From: Ktedonobacterales bacterium
GTDB lineage: Bacteria > Chloroflexota > Ktedonobacteria > Ktedonobacterales > DATBGS01
Length of the DNA: 64,000 bases
Assembly: GCA_036557285.1 (NCBI GenBank)
Contig: DATBHW010000018.1
Span: 1-64,000 of the forward strand
Direction: 5' to 3'
Part shown: piece by piece, positions 33,046 to 42,067 of the stretch
How the letters are laid out: every line of letters begins with the position of its first letter
Position numbering within the stretch: position 1 is the first letter of the stretch
Program-made: the position numbers and the translations under genes
The notes under the pieces: generated by a model
Database searches by the model: none
Seen by the model: the letters and a program-made list of their open reading frames with translations, nothing else
Told to the model about the DNA's origin: nothing

Positions 33046-33960
33046 TCAAGCCTCCACATATGAAAGCCGACGCTCCAGCAGCCGCGCCAGCCCATAGAGC
33101 AGGGCGGCCAGCAGCGCCAGCGTCAGCAGCGTTGCAAAAACTCCGGCAGGATCAGCATAACTGCGCTCAACGAGCAACAACTCTCCAAGCCCCGGCGTGC
33201 CAAGGACGAATTCGCCAACCACCGCGCCGGTAATCGAGAGCGTCAGACTGGTGCGCACCCCGGCAAGAATACTGGGCAAGGCCAGGGGAAACTCGATATA
33301 CCGCAGCAGCGCCCACCAGCCAGCGCCTTCGGTGCGCGCGGCGTCAAGCACATCGCGGTCCAGCAGGCGTAGCCCCAGCACCGTCGTAATCACCATCGGG
33401 AAGAACACGATCAGCGCGCACAACGCTATTACAGGCGAGAGACCATAGCCCATCCAGAGCGCAATCAGCGGCGCAATAGCGATGGCTGGCATCGCCTGGC
33501 TTGCCGCCAGATAAGGCTGGATCGCGCTCGCCGCCAGGCGGCTATGCACAATGGCATAGCCCAGCGGCAGCGCCACCAGAGCGCCGAGCGCGCAACCGCC
33601 CAGGCTCTCGATCAACGTTGTCTGCGCGTAGCTCAGCAAGGAATCGCTGGTCAGCAAACCCCACAACGAACGCAGCACATCCGCTGGCAGAGGCAGGAAG
33701 AACGCCGACACCATGCCAGTCTGCACGACAACCTGCCACGCGATCAGCAGCGCAATGCCCAGCAGAACCGGCGCGAGAATACCCAGGCTTCGACTGTCGC
33801 GCAAGCGGCGCAAGCGGCGCGAGCGGCTGGTGAAGCGCCTTTCGTTGGTCAGCGATGTGAGAGGCGAGGGAGATACATCCGCCGGACGAGCCGCCTGGCG
33901 TCCCGGCGGGCCAAGCGCGTCAGCAGGCGGTTTGGGGGGTGAAATAGACCTGATACCCAT
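33046..33960 (-). CDS. ribX: RibX-like ABC transporter permease
   Basis: The 304-residue protein has a charged N-terminal stretch, about six membrane segments and the ABC permease EAA loop ARTEGAGWWALLRYIEFPLA. It belongs to the SsuC/ThiX-like permease family. The FMN riboswitch directly upstream and the RibY-like partner support riboflavin uptake. The ATG is preceded by GAGGAGG, which is the part of the leader that can be hidden by a hairpin. An ATP-binding subunit must be encoded elsewhere or shared. Confidence 0.85.
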   Translation of the reverse strand: MGIRSISPPKPPADALGPPGRQAARPADVSPSPLTSLTNERRFTSRSRRLRRLRDSRSLGILAPVLLGIALLIAWQVVVQTGMVSAFFLPLPADVLRSLWGLLTSDSLLSYAQTTLIESLGGCALGALVALPLGYAIVHSRLAASAIQPYLAASQAMPAIAIAPLIALWMGYGLSPVIALCALIVFFPMVITTVLGLRLLDRDVLDAARTEGAGWWALLRYIEFPLALPSILAGVRTSLTLSITGAVVGEFVLGTPGLGELLLVERSYADPAGVFATLLTLALLAALLYGLARLLERRLSYVEA

Positions 33961-34240
33961 TGCAAGCCTCCTCGGAGTATCCGGCTGAGGAGGCGCATAA
34001 AGAAAACCGCCTCAGCCGACATTACCGACCTGGGGCGGCACGCAGGAGAACACGCCAGCGCACAGCCCTGATACGGGCGTGCGCTCACGATTCGACCTTC
34101 TCCCATCCAGACTGTAACTGTCGGCTCCGGCCTCACACCGGATCTGCCACGCAGAAGCGCGGCTCGCGGGCTTGGCGTCAGCCATCTGAGCGGACGCCAT
34201 ACCGCCGGTCGGGGATTTCACCCTGCCCCGAAGGTCACGT
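33961..34240 (-). promoter_or_regulatory. FMN riboswitch with expression platform
   Basis: On the minus strand about 34236-34093 matches the FMN (RFN) aptamer: GGGGCAGGGTGAAATCCCCG, CCGGCGGT, AAGCCCGCGAG, GGCCGGAGCCGACAGT and GATGGGAGAAGGTC, closed by pairing of GACCTT with AAGGTC. Downstream, GAGGAGG (33973-33967), the ribX ribosome-binding site, can pair with CCTCCTC (33993-33987). That same strand can instead pair through CCTCAGCCG (33990-33982) with CGGCTGAGG (34018-34010). The two hairpins exclude each other, as expected for translational control by FMN. Confidence 0.93.
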
Positions 34241-34301
34241 TATCTGCCAGAGACCGCAGACAGCGCAGATTGTGGCTGTTGCTGTGGCCCTCTGCTCTAT
34301 A

Positions 34302-34331
34302 ACCATACCTCTTGCCTGCAAAGTTTGTCAA
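34302..34331 (-). promoter_or_regulatory. Promoter of the FMN riboswitch-ribXY transcript
   Basis: On the minus strand a perfect -35 box TTGACA (34331-34326) is followed after 18 bp by TATGGT (34307-34302). Transcription would start near 34295, about 60 bases before the aptamer. Confidence 0.65.
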
Positions 34332-34491
34332 GAGTAGCCGCGCAAAGCAAGGGACTTGACAGGCTTGATAAGCTATAACAGGTGTATAGGGGCGTAGAAA
34401 GTTATCTCTCGATGGAACGACCGATCATACCCCTTTTCAGGATTCTTGCATAGTGCAGCCCTACAGCAGGTTCTGCCAAAAAGCGGGGCCA

Positions 34492-34601
34492 CTTGTAGCG
34501 CCGCCGTCCCGGCGGCCAGCGTTGGCCTGCTGGCGCCGTGGCCCGGAGGGCGAACGCTCGCCCTGGCGCAGCGTCCAGCCGCCGGGACGGCGGCGCTACA
34601 G
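34492..34601. repeat. Dispersed palindromic repeat, long copy
   Basis: A 110-bp element whose arms CTTGTAGCGCCGCCGTCCCG and its complement are inverted at the two ends, with a palindromic GC-rich centre. It is the longest copy of the family in the window and lies between the ribX leader and the methyltransferase gene. Confidence 0.8.
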
Positions 34602-34662
34602 GTGGCAGCCCCCGATAATTGGTGGAACCCTACAGCAGTCAAGGGAGGGAGAGGAAAGGGTC

Positions 34663-35712
34663 ATGAAATGGTTCAGGCGGGGTAATCAAGACGCTGGGGA
34701 TGACAACAACGCGCAAGGCCCCCATACCAATGCCAGAGATTCAGAAGGGCGCGAGTTCTTCTTGCCTGGCGGAGTCGCCGATGAGTCGGTGAATTCGGAA
34801 GGGCGCGGCTTTTTTATCCTGGGCGGCTCTCCGAAAACTGGCAAGTTTCACCACGTCACCGTTGATGAAGAGGGGCATGCCTTTATCGAAGTCGGGGGCC
34901 GTCGCCTGATGGCGGATATTCCCGATATTCTGCCAAAAGACGAGCAAGAGATCAACCGCCTCGACTTCCAACACTTTTTGCTCCATCATGCCCTGGGCGC
35001 TAATTACGCGGCGCCCATTACCCAACCGGGCAGCATTCTGGACGTGGGCTGTGGCACCGGGCGCTGGGCTATTGAATTAGCAAGACAATTTCCCAGAGCC
35101 AATGTCATTGGCCTTGATATTGTTCCTCCTGATACGCTTACTGGGTCTGCCGCAGAATACTTACCAGATAACTATCTATTCACGCCTGGCAACCTTCTTG
35201 ACGGTTTGCCGTTTGCCACTGCCAGTTTTGATGTTGTACATATGCGCCTGCTGTTCATGGCAATCCCGGCAAATCGCTGGTCTTTTGCTGTTCGTGAACT
35301 GGTACGTGTCACTCGTCCTGGCGGCTGGATCGAATTAGTAGAAGGTGATCTGCCCAAAAATGGCGGCCCGGCGCTGGAAGCCCTGTCGCGCTGGGCAAAC
35401 GAAGGGAGCCAACATCGCGGCATTGATCTGCATCTTGGCGCGCAGATCGGCAAATTCCTCTACGACGCCAGGGCGCGGAACATAGTAACGCAAGACATCA
35501 AATTTCCCGTAGGCCGCTATGGCGGACGCATCGGCCAGATGACCTCCGTTGATGCCATAGCCATGATCGAGAGCCTGCGGGCGCTGGTGGTCATGCAAGG
35601 CATCGCCACTCCTAAACAGTATGATCAGGCGCTCGCCAGCGCCCGCAGTTACATCTCGCTCAGCCAGGCGCAGTGCTTCCTCCCATTCTACCTCGCCTAT
35701 GGGCAACGCTAA
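34663..35712 (+). CDS. SAM-dependent methyltransferase with N-terminal triple repeat
   Basis: The 349-residue protein has a class I methyltransferase core: ILDVGCGTGRWAIELAR, NVIGLDIVPP, and ASFDVVHMRLLFMAI followed by RVTRPGGWIEL. Before it, residues 26-79 hold three short related units, SEGREFFLPGG, SEGRGFFILGG and EEGHAFIEVGG. The ATG at 34663 follows GAGAGGAAAGGG; the longer frame would translate the palindromic repeat. Substrate is unknown. It converges with the MFS gene. Confidence 0.85.
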   Translation: MKWFRRGNQDAGDDNNAQGPHTNARDSEGREFFLPGGVADESVNSEGRGFFILGGSPKTGKFHHVTVDEEGHAFIEVGGRRLMADIPDILPKDEQEINRLDFQHFLLHHALGANYAAPITQPGSILDVGCGTGRWAIELARQFPRANVIGLDIVPPDTLTGSAAEYLPDNYLFTPGNLLDGLPFATASFDVVHMRLLFMAIPANRWSFAVRELVRVTRPGGWIELVEGDLPKNGGPALEALSRWANEGSQHRGIDLHLGAQIGKFLYDARARNIVTQDIKFPVGRYGGRIGQMTSVDAIAMIESLRALVVMQGIATPKQYDQALASARSYISLSQAQCFLPFYLAYGQR

Positions 35713-35817
35713 CTATGCTGCACAGGCGAAAACCCCGCATACCTGTAGGGCATCCAGGGTTCTCACCTGTATTTCACAGCCTCGACGACTCAGCCCCGAT
35801 GAACGCTACATGCGCCA

Positions 35818-37296
35818 TTACGGAGAGACAATATCCAACCGCTTGCCACGAGTATCAATGCCAAATTGGGCGATCAGGGCTGCGACAACCAGGAACGCGC
35901 TAATCAACAGGAACGATTGCATGGCACCAAGCCCTGGAATGAGGGGCGCAATAATCAGCAACCCCACACTGCCGCCAAGATGTCCGATGCCGTCCACCAA
36001 TCCAAAGCCGGTAGTCCGCGCGCGGGTTGGATAATTCTCGGTTGACCAGGAATAGGTCATCGGAACCCAGATGTTAAAGCCAAAAAACACGATCATCGCG
36101 CCGATAAAGGCCATAACCGGGGCCGCAGTTGGCGAGGACGCCGAGAATTGGCCCGCTGCGGCAACCAGCACACCACCAAGCACCGTGAGAACTGCGGCAA
36201 TGGGCAGCCAGAGTTTCCGCTCCAGGCGCTCGCTAAAGAAGTAGGCAAAGACAGCGGAGATGACAAATCCGATGACCCCCACAGCCACAATCAGGCCGGC
36301 TTCAGGCGGCGGATAGTGCAACGACGCCAGGATCGTGGTAAAGCCAGCGCCAAACGAGTAGACCGTCACGTAGCCGATGAACCAGACCAGGAACAAGAGG
36401 ATGGTGCGCCGCAGGTAGAGCGCGTTGCTAAAGATCTGGGTATAGGGGATACCTTTTATCTGTGGTGGCGTTGGCAACTCATCCATTGCCTTGGGCAGCG
36501 GGTTCCGTTGGGACGCGCGGGCTTCCATTCGTCGAACGACGGCATCGGCGTCTTCAATGCGTCCCTGCGAAATCAGCCAGCGCGGCGACTCAGGAAGCTG
36601 GAACCGCAGCAGCACACCAATCAACGCCAGTGCGCCGCCAATACCGTACATGATGCGCCACCCCGGCCCCTGGAACGCCTCGCCTGCCAGGGCAAAAGAG
36701 AGGCCCAGCGGAAATGATTCTGGAGGAGTCGTCAGAAGCAGCCCAAGCCAGACCGCAACCAATGCCCCCAACGACGACATAATGAAAATCAGCGAGGTAT
36801 ACCTGGCCCGTCCATAGCGGGGGGCCACCTCATTGATATAGGTGTTGACAATCGCCAGGTCAGCGCCGATACCAATGCCGGTCAGCGTGCGCGCAACGAT
36901 GAACATCGTATAATCGTTCACGAACGCGGTAAACACAGAACCAATGCCAGTCAGAAGCATCGTCACAAGCAGCATATCTCGTCGTCCGAAGCGATCTGCC
37001 AGCGGGCTGAGAATGAGCGCCCCCACAACATAGCCAATAAGATTCCACAGGACCGGCAAGCCCAGCTTATCTGACGCCACAACAGAGCCTGGCGGCCCAC
37101 CCGGCACGCAATTGGGTACGATCTGCACACAGGTCTGGATGAAAGACACGTTGATGTCGAAGATGTCATAGAACGTGAATAGGAAACCAAGACCAATGAC
37201 GATGACGAATAGGTAGGGAAGCGACCAGACCTGAATCCGATCCTGGCGCGCGATCACTGCGCCAGCACTGACTGTTCTGGATAGATTCGATGACAT
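35818..37296 (-). CDS. MFS transporter, sugar/organic-acid porter type
   Basis: The 492-residue protein has 12 predicted membrane spans and MFS signatures: ADRFGRRDMLL between spans 2 and 3, LTGIGIGADLAIVNTYINE, and LPESPRWLISQGR before the central loop. This pattern is shared by sugar porters and by aromatic or organic acid symporters. The ATG at 37296 has GAGGGGAAG upstream; the longer frame is not needed. Substrate cannot be assigned. An XRE-TPR regulator gene lies just upstream on the same strand. Confidence 0.87.
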   Translation of the reverse strand: MSSNLSRTVSAGAVIARQDRIQVWSLPYLFVIVIGLGFLFTFYDIFDINVSFIQTCVQIVPNCVPGGPPGSVVASDKLGLPVLWNLIGYVVGALILSPLADRFGRRDMLLVTMLLTGIGSVFTAFVNDYTMFIVARTLTGIGIGADLAIVNTYINEVAPRYGRARYTSLIFIMSSLGALVAVWLGLLLTTPPESFPLGLSFALAGEAFQGPGWRIMYGIGGALALIGVLLRFQLPESPRWLISQGRIEDADAVVRRMEARASQRNPLPKAMDELPTPPQIKGIPYTQIFSNALYLRRTILLFLVWFIGYVTVYSFGAGFTTILASLHYPPPEAGLIVAVGVIGFVISAVFAYFFSERLERKLWLPIAAVLTVLGGVLVAAAGQFSASSPTAAPVMAFIGAMIVFFGFNIWVPMTYSWSTENYPTRARTTGFGLVDGIGHLGGSVGLLIIAPLIPGLGAMQSFLLISAFLVVAALIAQFGIDTRGKRLDIVSP

Positions 37297-37557
37297 AATA
37301 ACTTCCCCTCTCTTGCTGGCGCCAACAAACACGATACGCGCCAGCACAGCAGGTATGTTCTGGATGGTTACATCGCTCGGTTGGATACGAAGCTGCTGAG
37401 GCCAGCAGCGCATACACCTCCTTTCAGGCAGCGCAGCGGATGAGCGAAGAACAAAGTTGATGCGCGCCTGGAGAGAGTTCTCCAGAGCGCATCCAGGGAT
37501 AGCCGGTGTGGGAAGAAGAGGGCGGGTGTGCGCTACAACTGGGGCCGCCCGCCGGAA

Positions 37558-39054
37558 TTAAGCAGATTCACCCGTCCCGATGGCCGTTTTCCGGGCCAGA
37601 ACCGCCTGGGCAAGACCTATCTGCTCATAGGCTTCCTCAAATCGCCCCTGCGAGGCCAGGAAGCTTCCATAGCGATCATGGACCCGGCCAATGAACTCGC
37701 CATCCTCGGTCTGCGCCAGAGTGGTAATCGCATCTTTGTATGCCTGTCCCGCCGCTGAGACATCTTGCCTGGCTTCGTATGCCTCGGCCAACGTCTGATA
37801 GATTTGCCCCTCGATTCGGGGGTCTTTGCTCTGGCTTACCGCACTCAGCCCCTCTTGGGCAGCTTTGATCGCCTCATCAGGATTGCTTTGCGCCAGGCGC
37901 AAGATAGCAACGTTTCCCAGCGCCACTTGACGAGCATAGGCATCGTTGATACGCTCGGCAGCTTCCAGAGCCAGCCGAAGATGCTGCTCGGCTGCTTTAT
38001 ACTCTTTGAGTTCGATCAACACCACCCCCAACACCGCGTGTAGCCGCGACGTCAGCAACGTGTCTTCCAATTCGCCAAAGATGCTCAGTGCTTCGCCAAA
38101 AGCGTTCTTGGCGCGGAACAGATCACCACTCGCCTTGTAGGTCAAGCCCAGCCCCCAATAGGCCAGTCCTCGTTGGCGGGGTTCATTCATATCTTCAGCC
38201 AGCTTGCACGCTCGCTGATAAAAGAGGATGGCCTCGTCATGCCGGCCCAGCACCATGTTGTCATTGCCCAATGCTTTATAGATCAGCAGCTTCAGTTCTG
38301 GATCAGTCACCACCCCATCGGTGATTGCGATCAGGCACTGAAGATGGTGTTCCAGCGCCCTGGCTGGTTGGCCCTGGTCATAATAACACCCGCCCAGGAG
38401 TTCCCGCATCCTCTCAGCCATCTCACCAAGCTGCGCCTTCTGAGCCGATGGAGCCTGAGTGCGCAACGTCTCAACCAGACCTAATCCGCTCTCCAGCCAG
38501 TTTATCGCTTCTGGAAACTTCCGCGCGAGAAGCGATGCCCAGCCAGCCAGCCGATACCAGCGTGGCTGCTCATAGGTGGGAAGATCGGCTGGTGGCGCAT
38601 CCGCCGATACATGCAGCGCCTCCAGAGCTTTGTCTGGCTGACTCTTCACGAGCCATTCCTCCGCCTCTTTCAGCATCTGCTTGGCTCTCTCTTCGCGCCG
38701 CTGTCGTTCCCCATCCGGTAAGACGCCCGTTGCCGCGCCGCTCTCCGCTGGTGTTCCCAGGGGCGCCTCGCCCTCGCCAAAAAAGAACGAAAGGGATCGG
38801 CCCAGTCGGTCTGCCAGAATACGCAGCGCCTGGAAGGATGGGGTCATTTTGCCACGCTCCACAGCAGAAATATAGCTTTTAGAATAGGTCTCTCCAGCAA
38901 GCTCTTGCTGAGTCATATTGGCTGCAATACGAGCCTGGCGTACACGTTCGCCAATGATTACGCGGCTGACAAGAGCCTCCGTCGGGCCGACCTTGAGGCC
39001 AGCGGGCGCCTCCTGCACCACTTCTGATGATGTGAGATACAAATGCTTGTTCAT
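37558..39054 (-). CDS. XRE-family regulator with C-terminal TPR repeats
   Basis: The 498-residue protein has an N-terminal XRE helix-turn-helix (IGERVRQARIAANMTQQELAG, then YISAVERGKMTPSFQALRILA) and about seven tetratricopeptide repeats from residue 150 on. The architecture is that of RRNPP-type peptide-sensing regulators such as PlcR and Rap/NprR relatives, though many Actinobacteria and Chloroflexota XRE-TPR proteins have no known ligand. The start is uncertain: ATG at 39054 lacks a good ribosome-binding site and a TTG at 39099 is possible. It may control the MFS gene downstream. Confidence 0.87.
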   Translation of the reverse strand: MNKHLYLTSSEVVQEAPAGLKVGPTEALVSRVIIGERVRQARIAANMTQQELAGETYSKSYISAVERGKMTPSFQALRILADRLGRSLSFFFGEGEAPLGTPAESGAATGVLPDGERQRREERAKQMLKEAEEWLVKSQPDKALEALHVSADAPPADLPTYEQPRWYRLAGWASLLARKFPEAINWLESGLGLVETLRTQAPSAQKAQLGEMAERMRELLGGCYYDQGQPARALEHHLQCLIAITDGVVTDPELKLLIYKALGNDNMVLGRHDEAILFYQRACKLAEDMNEPRQRGLAYWGLGLTYKASGDLFRAKNAFGEALSIFGELEDTLLTSRLHAVLGVVLIELKEYKAAEQHLRLALEAAERINDAYARQVALGNVAILRLAQSNPDEAIKAAQEGLSAVSQSKDPRIEGQIYQTLAEAYEARQDVSAAGQAYKDAITTLAQTEDGEFIGRVHDRYGSFLASQGRFEEAYEQIGLAQAVLARKTAIGTGESA

Positions 39055-39492
39055 CGGTTTGTGTGCTTGTCCTGCCCTTCCCCTCCCAAGAACAGGCAAG
39101 GACGGCTCCTTTCATGTGGTGATGGCGCTAGAGGGTCGAGTATGTGTATTCAACCTTCAACAACTAAACCCGGCATCATTTTATTAAACGAATGAGGATT
39201 GAAGAGGAACGTCATATACCCTCTGGAAACCGAGAATGGCGCAGAGATACGGAGCAGGTTAGGAGTATCAATGACCTCACACAGCTTACCTTAAACTGCA
39301 CCGCCTTGCAACCCCATAATTACGAGGAGTCATGCACAAGTCCGCCAGCCTCCAGCCGCCAGCGAACTTGTATATAGCCCGGCGCAAGCCTACACGCGCC
39401 TCGCAAAACCTCAGCGGATGCGGTAGACTAGAGGCAAACCGATTATAGCGCCAGCTAGGCACTAACTATGTAGGAGCGGAGATAACAAGCCC
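39055..39492. other. Divergent intergenic region, nothing specific seen
   Basis: This region separates the XRE-TPR gene from the aminotransferase gene. I found no RNA gene, repeat or convincing promoter pair. A GGAGCGGAG ribosome-binding site for the aminotransferase lies at its right end. Confidence 0.4.
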
Positions 39493-40611
39493 ATGAGAAA
39501 TCGAGCGCCTTTCACTCGCCTGGTCGCCGAACTGCCTGCAACTGTGCCATTCGTCGCGCCCGAAGCCCTGGAGCGCCAGAGTGGGCGTCCCATCAAGCTC
39601 AGGCTGGGGGCCAACGAAAGTACATTCGGCCCATCGCCGCGCGCCAGAGAAGCGATGCGGGCAGCCGCCGATCAGGTTGCCTGGTACGGCGACCCGGAAA
39701 GCTATGTCCTGCGTGAAGCTCTTGCCAGGCATCACCGCGTCAGCATGGATCAGATCGTAGTTGGCAGCGGCATTGATGATCTCCTGGGTTTGATCGTGCG
39801 CGCCTTTCTTGAACACGGCGAAGTGGCAGTCACATCGCTGGGCGCGTACCCTACCTTCAACTACCACGTCGCTGGCTACGGTGGCAGCCTGGAGCGCGTG
39901 CCCTATCGAAACAACACAAACGACCTGCAAGCCCTGGCAGCAGCGGCTTCGCGCGTAAAAGCGCGCCTCGTCTATCTGGCGAATCCCGATAATCCGACAG
40001 GCTCCTGGCACAGCGCGCATGACCTGCAAGCCTTCCTTGAGAGCCTGCCTGATGATTGTCTGCTGCTGCTGGACGAGGCATATAGTGATTTTGCTCCAGC
40101 CGAGGCCATCGCTCAGATCGACGCCGACGACCCTCGCATGCTGCGCCTGCGCACCTTCTCGAAAGCACACGGCATGGCCGGAGCCAGAATCGGCTACGCC
40201 ATCGGCAGCGCCGAAACCATCAGCGCCTTCGAGAAGATCCGCCTGCACTTTGGCGTGAATCTCGTTGCTCAGGCGGGCGCGCTGGCCTCGCTGGAAGATA
40301 CCGACTATCTGCAAGCGGTGATGGCAGAGGTGAGCAAAGGGCGACAGGACTACGAGAAGCTGGCCCACAGTTTGGGGCTGCCCACGATCCCATCGGCGAC
40401 AAACTTTGTCTCGCTTGATGTCGGCGGGCCAGAACGGGCGAGCGCCCTCCTGGCTGCGCTCGCTGAGCACGATGTCTTCGTGCGCGTGCCTGGCGTATCG
40501 CCGCTGAATCGCTGTATTCGCGTGACTGTCGGCAGGCCAGAGGAGCGCGCCGCGTTTGCAGCGGTGCTGCGCGAGGTATGGCCGACCATCGCCTCAGTTG
40601 GCGGCGCCTGA
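39493..40611 (+). CDS. HisC-like PLP aminotransferase
   Basis: The 372-residue protein has the fold-type I pattern of histidinol-phosphate aminotransferases: LGANESTFGPSP near the start, YLANPDNPTGSW, DEAYSDFAP and the PLP lysine in TFSKAHGMAGARIGYA. Closely related enzymes also act on aromatic amino acids or cobalamin intermediates. No other histidine-synthesis gene is near; the following genes encode an FAD oxidase and a nucleoside hydrolase, so a catabolic role is possible. It starts a rightward run of four genes. Confidence 0.85.
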   Translation: MRNRAPFTRLVAELPATVPFVAPEALERQSGRPIKLRLGANESTFGPSPRAREAMRAAADQVAWYGDPESYVLREALARHHRVSMDQIVVGSGIDDLLGLIVRAFLEHGEVAVTSLGAYPTFNYHVAGYGGSLERVPYRNNTNDLQALAAAASRVKARLVYLANPDNPTGSWHSAHDLQAFLESLPDDCLLLLDEAYSDFAPAEAIAQIDADDPRMLRLRTFSKAHGMAGARIGYAIGSAETISAFEKIRLHFGVNLVAQAGALASLEDTDYLQAVMAEVSKGRQDYEKLAHSLGLPTIPSATNFVSLDVGGPERASALLAALAEHDVFVRVPGVSPLNRCIRVTVGRPEERAAFAAVLREVWPTIASVGGA

Positions 40612-40697
40612 CAACAACGGCCTCCTTGCCACATGGCCGCTCTTCTGCTAAGCGGCTTCCATAACACTATCGTTTCTCCGAAAGGGAGTCAGATAAT

Positions 40698-42029
40698 ATG
40701 GCGCCTGGTTCTGCTTCACCACAGCGCAACCGCAGCGGCTCGGTGATCATCATCGGCGGCGGCTCCACCGCCGCCCTGAGCGCCGTCCGACTTGCCGAGC
40801 AAGGATTTCAGGTCACAGTTCTTGAAAAAGCCAGACGAGGAAACGGCTCCTCCTCGCGCTCGGCGGCGGGCATCCGCGCGCAATTTGGCGTGGAAGAGAC
40901 CATTATTGGCATGCGCTATTCCGAGTGGTGGTACGCCCACTTCCATGACCACTTACAGACGCCCCCGGAGCGGCGGCATCCCGTCATGCGCCAGAATGGC
41001 TATCTCTTCCTGTATGAAGACCCGCCGCAGGCGGAAAATCACGCCTTGCGCCTGGAAGCGGCGAGCGCCTGGCAGCGAGCGCAGAAAGACGCCGCGATGC
41101 AGCGGCGGCTGGGCCATCCGGTTGAACTGCTGACTCCCACCCAGGCGCAGGAGCGCTGGCCGCATCTAGACGCAGAGCGATTGATTGGCGCAGCCTGGTG
41201 CGCGGAAGATGGCTTTCTCATTCCCGATATGATCTATGGCGAAGGGTTCCGCCGGGCGCAGGAATTGGGCGTCACTATACGCGAACAGACAGAGGTGCTT
41301 GGCGCAGCCATCCAGGGAGAACGCATTGTCGCGCTCCAAACAAGCGCGGGCAAACTCGAAGCCGACTGGATCGTTAACGCCACCAACGCCTGGGCGCCGC
41401 GAGTCAGCAAGCGCCTCCAGGGGATGGACCTGGCAATTTCGCCCCAAAAGCGTTATCTCTATTTCTGGAAGCCGACGCAGCCGATCATGGAACAGGAACG
41501 CTGGCGACAGTTACCCATGACCATCTACGGCATGGGCAAGGGCCGGGGCGCGCACTCGCGCCCGGAGGGCGAACTGCTGCTGCTGGCCTGGGCGCGCGAA
41601 ACCCCGCCAGAGCCAGATTTCACCGACGCCGACCAGGACGCGATTCGGCCCGGCTTTTCGCACCGCGAAGGCGTTGAAAACTTCGGTTACGCAGTACTGG
41701 AACAGGCGGCAGCCTTTGCGCCGCGCCTGGTAGACGCAGGCGGATTAGTCGCTACCACTTCCGGCTTTTATGGCATGACGCCAGACGCCAACCCGCTGAT
41801 CGGCTTCGATACGCGCCTGGCTAACCTGGTGCATGCGGCGGGCTTCTCCGGGCATGGCTTGATGCATGCGCCGATCACAGCAACGCTGGTTGCAGCGTTA
41901 ATCAGCGGCAGCATCAAAAACGGTCAGGCGCAGCTACTGCCGCCCTTTGAGGCATACTCTATCAACCTGGCAACCTTCGACCCTGGCCGCGACTTCAGCC
42001 GCTCGCACAAGGAAACGCACGTTCTGTGA
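40698..42029 (+). CDS. FAD-dependent amine/amino-acid oxidase (DAO family)
   Basis: The 443-residue protein has an N-terminal dinucleotide-binding motif, VIIIGGGSTAALSAVRLAEQ followed by VTVLEK, and the DAO/sarcosine-oxidase pattern including SSSRSAAGIRAQFG and, near the end, GFYGMTPDANPLIG and GFSGHGLMHAP. Such enzymes oxidise secondary amines or amino acids and transfer electrons to oxygen or a dehydrogenase partner. Substrate is not predictable. GGGAG precedes the ATG and the gene lies 87 bp after the aminotransferase. Confidence 0.88.
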   Translation: MAPGSASPQRNRSGSVIIIGGGSTAALSAVRLAEQGFQVTVLEKARRGNGSSSRSAAGIRAQFGVEETIIGMRYSEWWYAHFHDHLQTPPERRHPVMRQNGYLFLYEDPPQAENHALRLEAASAWQRAQKDAAMQRRLGHPVELLTPTQAQERWPHLDAERLIGAAWCAEDGFLIPDMIYGEGFRRAQELGVTIREQTEVLGAAIQGERIVALQTSAGKLEADWIVNATNAWAPRVSKRLQGMDLAISPQKRYLYFWKPTQPIMEQERWRQLPMTIYGMGKGRGAHSRPEGELLLLAWARETPPEPDFTDADQDAIRPGFSHREGVENFGYAVLEQAAAFAPRLVDAGGLVATTSGFYGMTPDANPLIGFDTRLANLVHAAGFSGHGLMHAPITATLVAALISGSIKNGQAQLLPPFEAYSINLATFDPGRDFSRSHKETHVL

Positions 42030-42067
42030 TACCGTCAACGTTGTCTATTCCGAGAGAAGAGAGAAAG

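Noticed and set aside
32011-33960. Thiamine-precursor (ThiXY) transporter
   Set aside because: The upstream leader is an FMN aptamer, not a TPP aptamer, so riboflavin uptake is the better reading.
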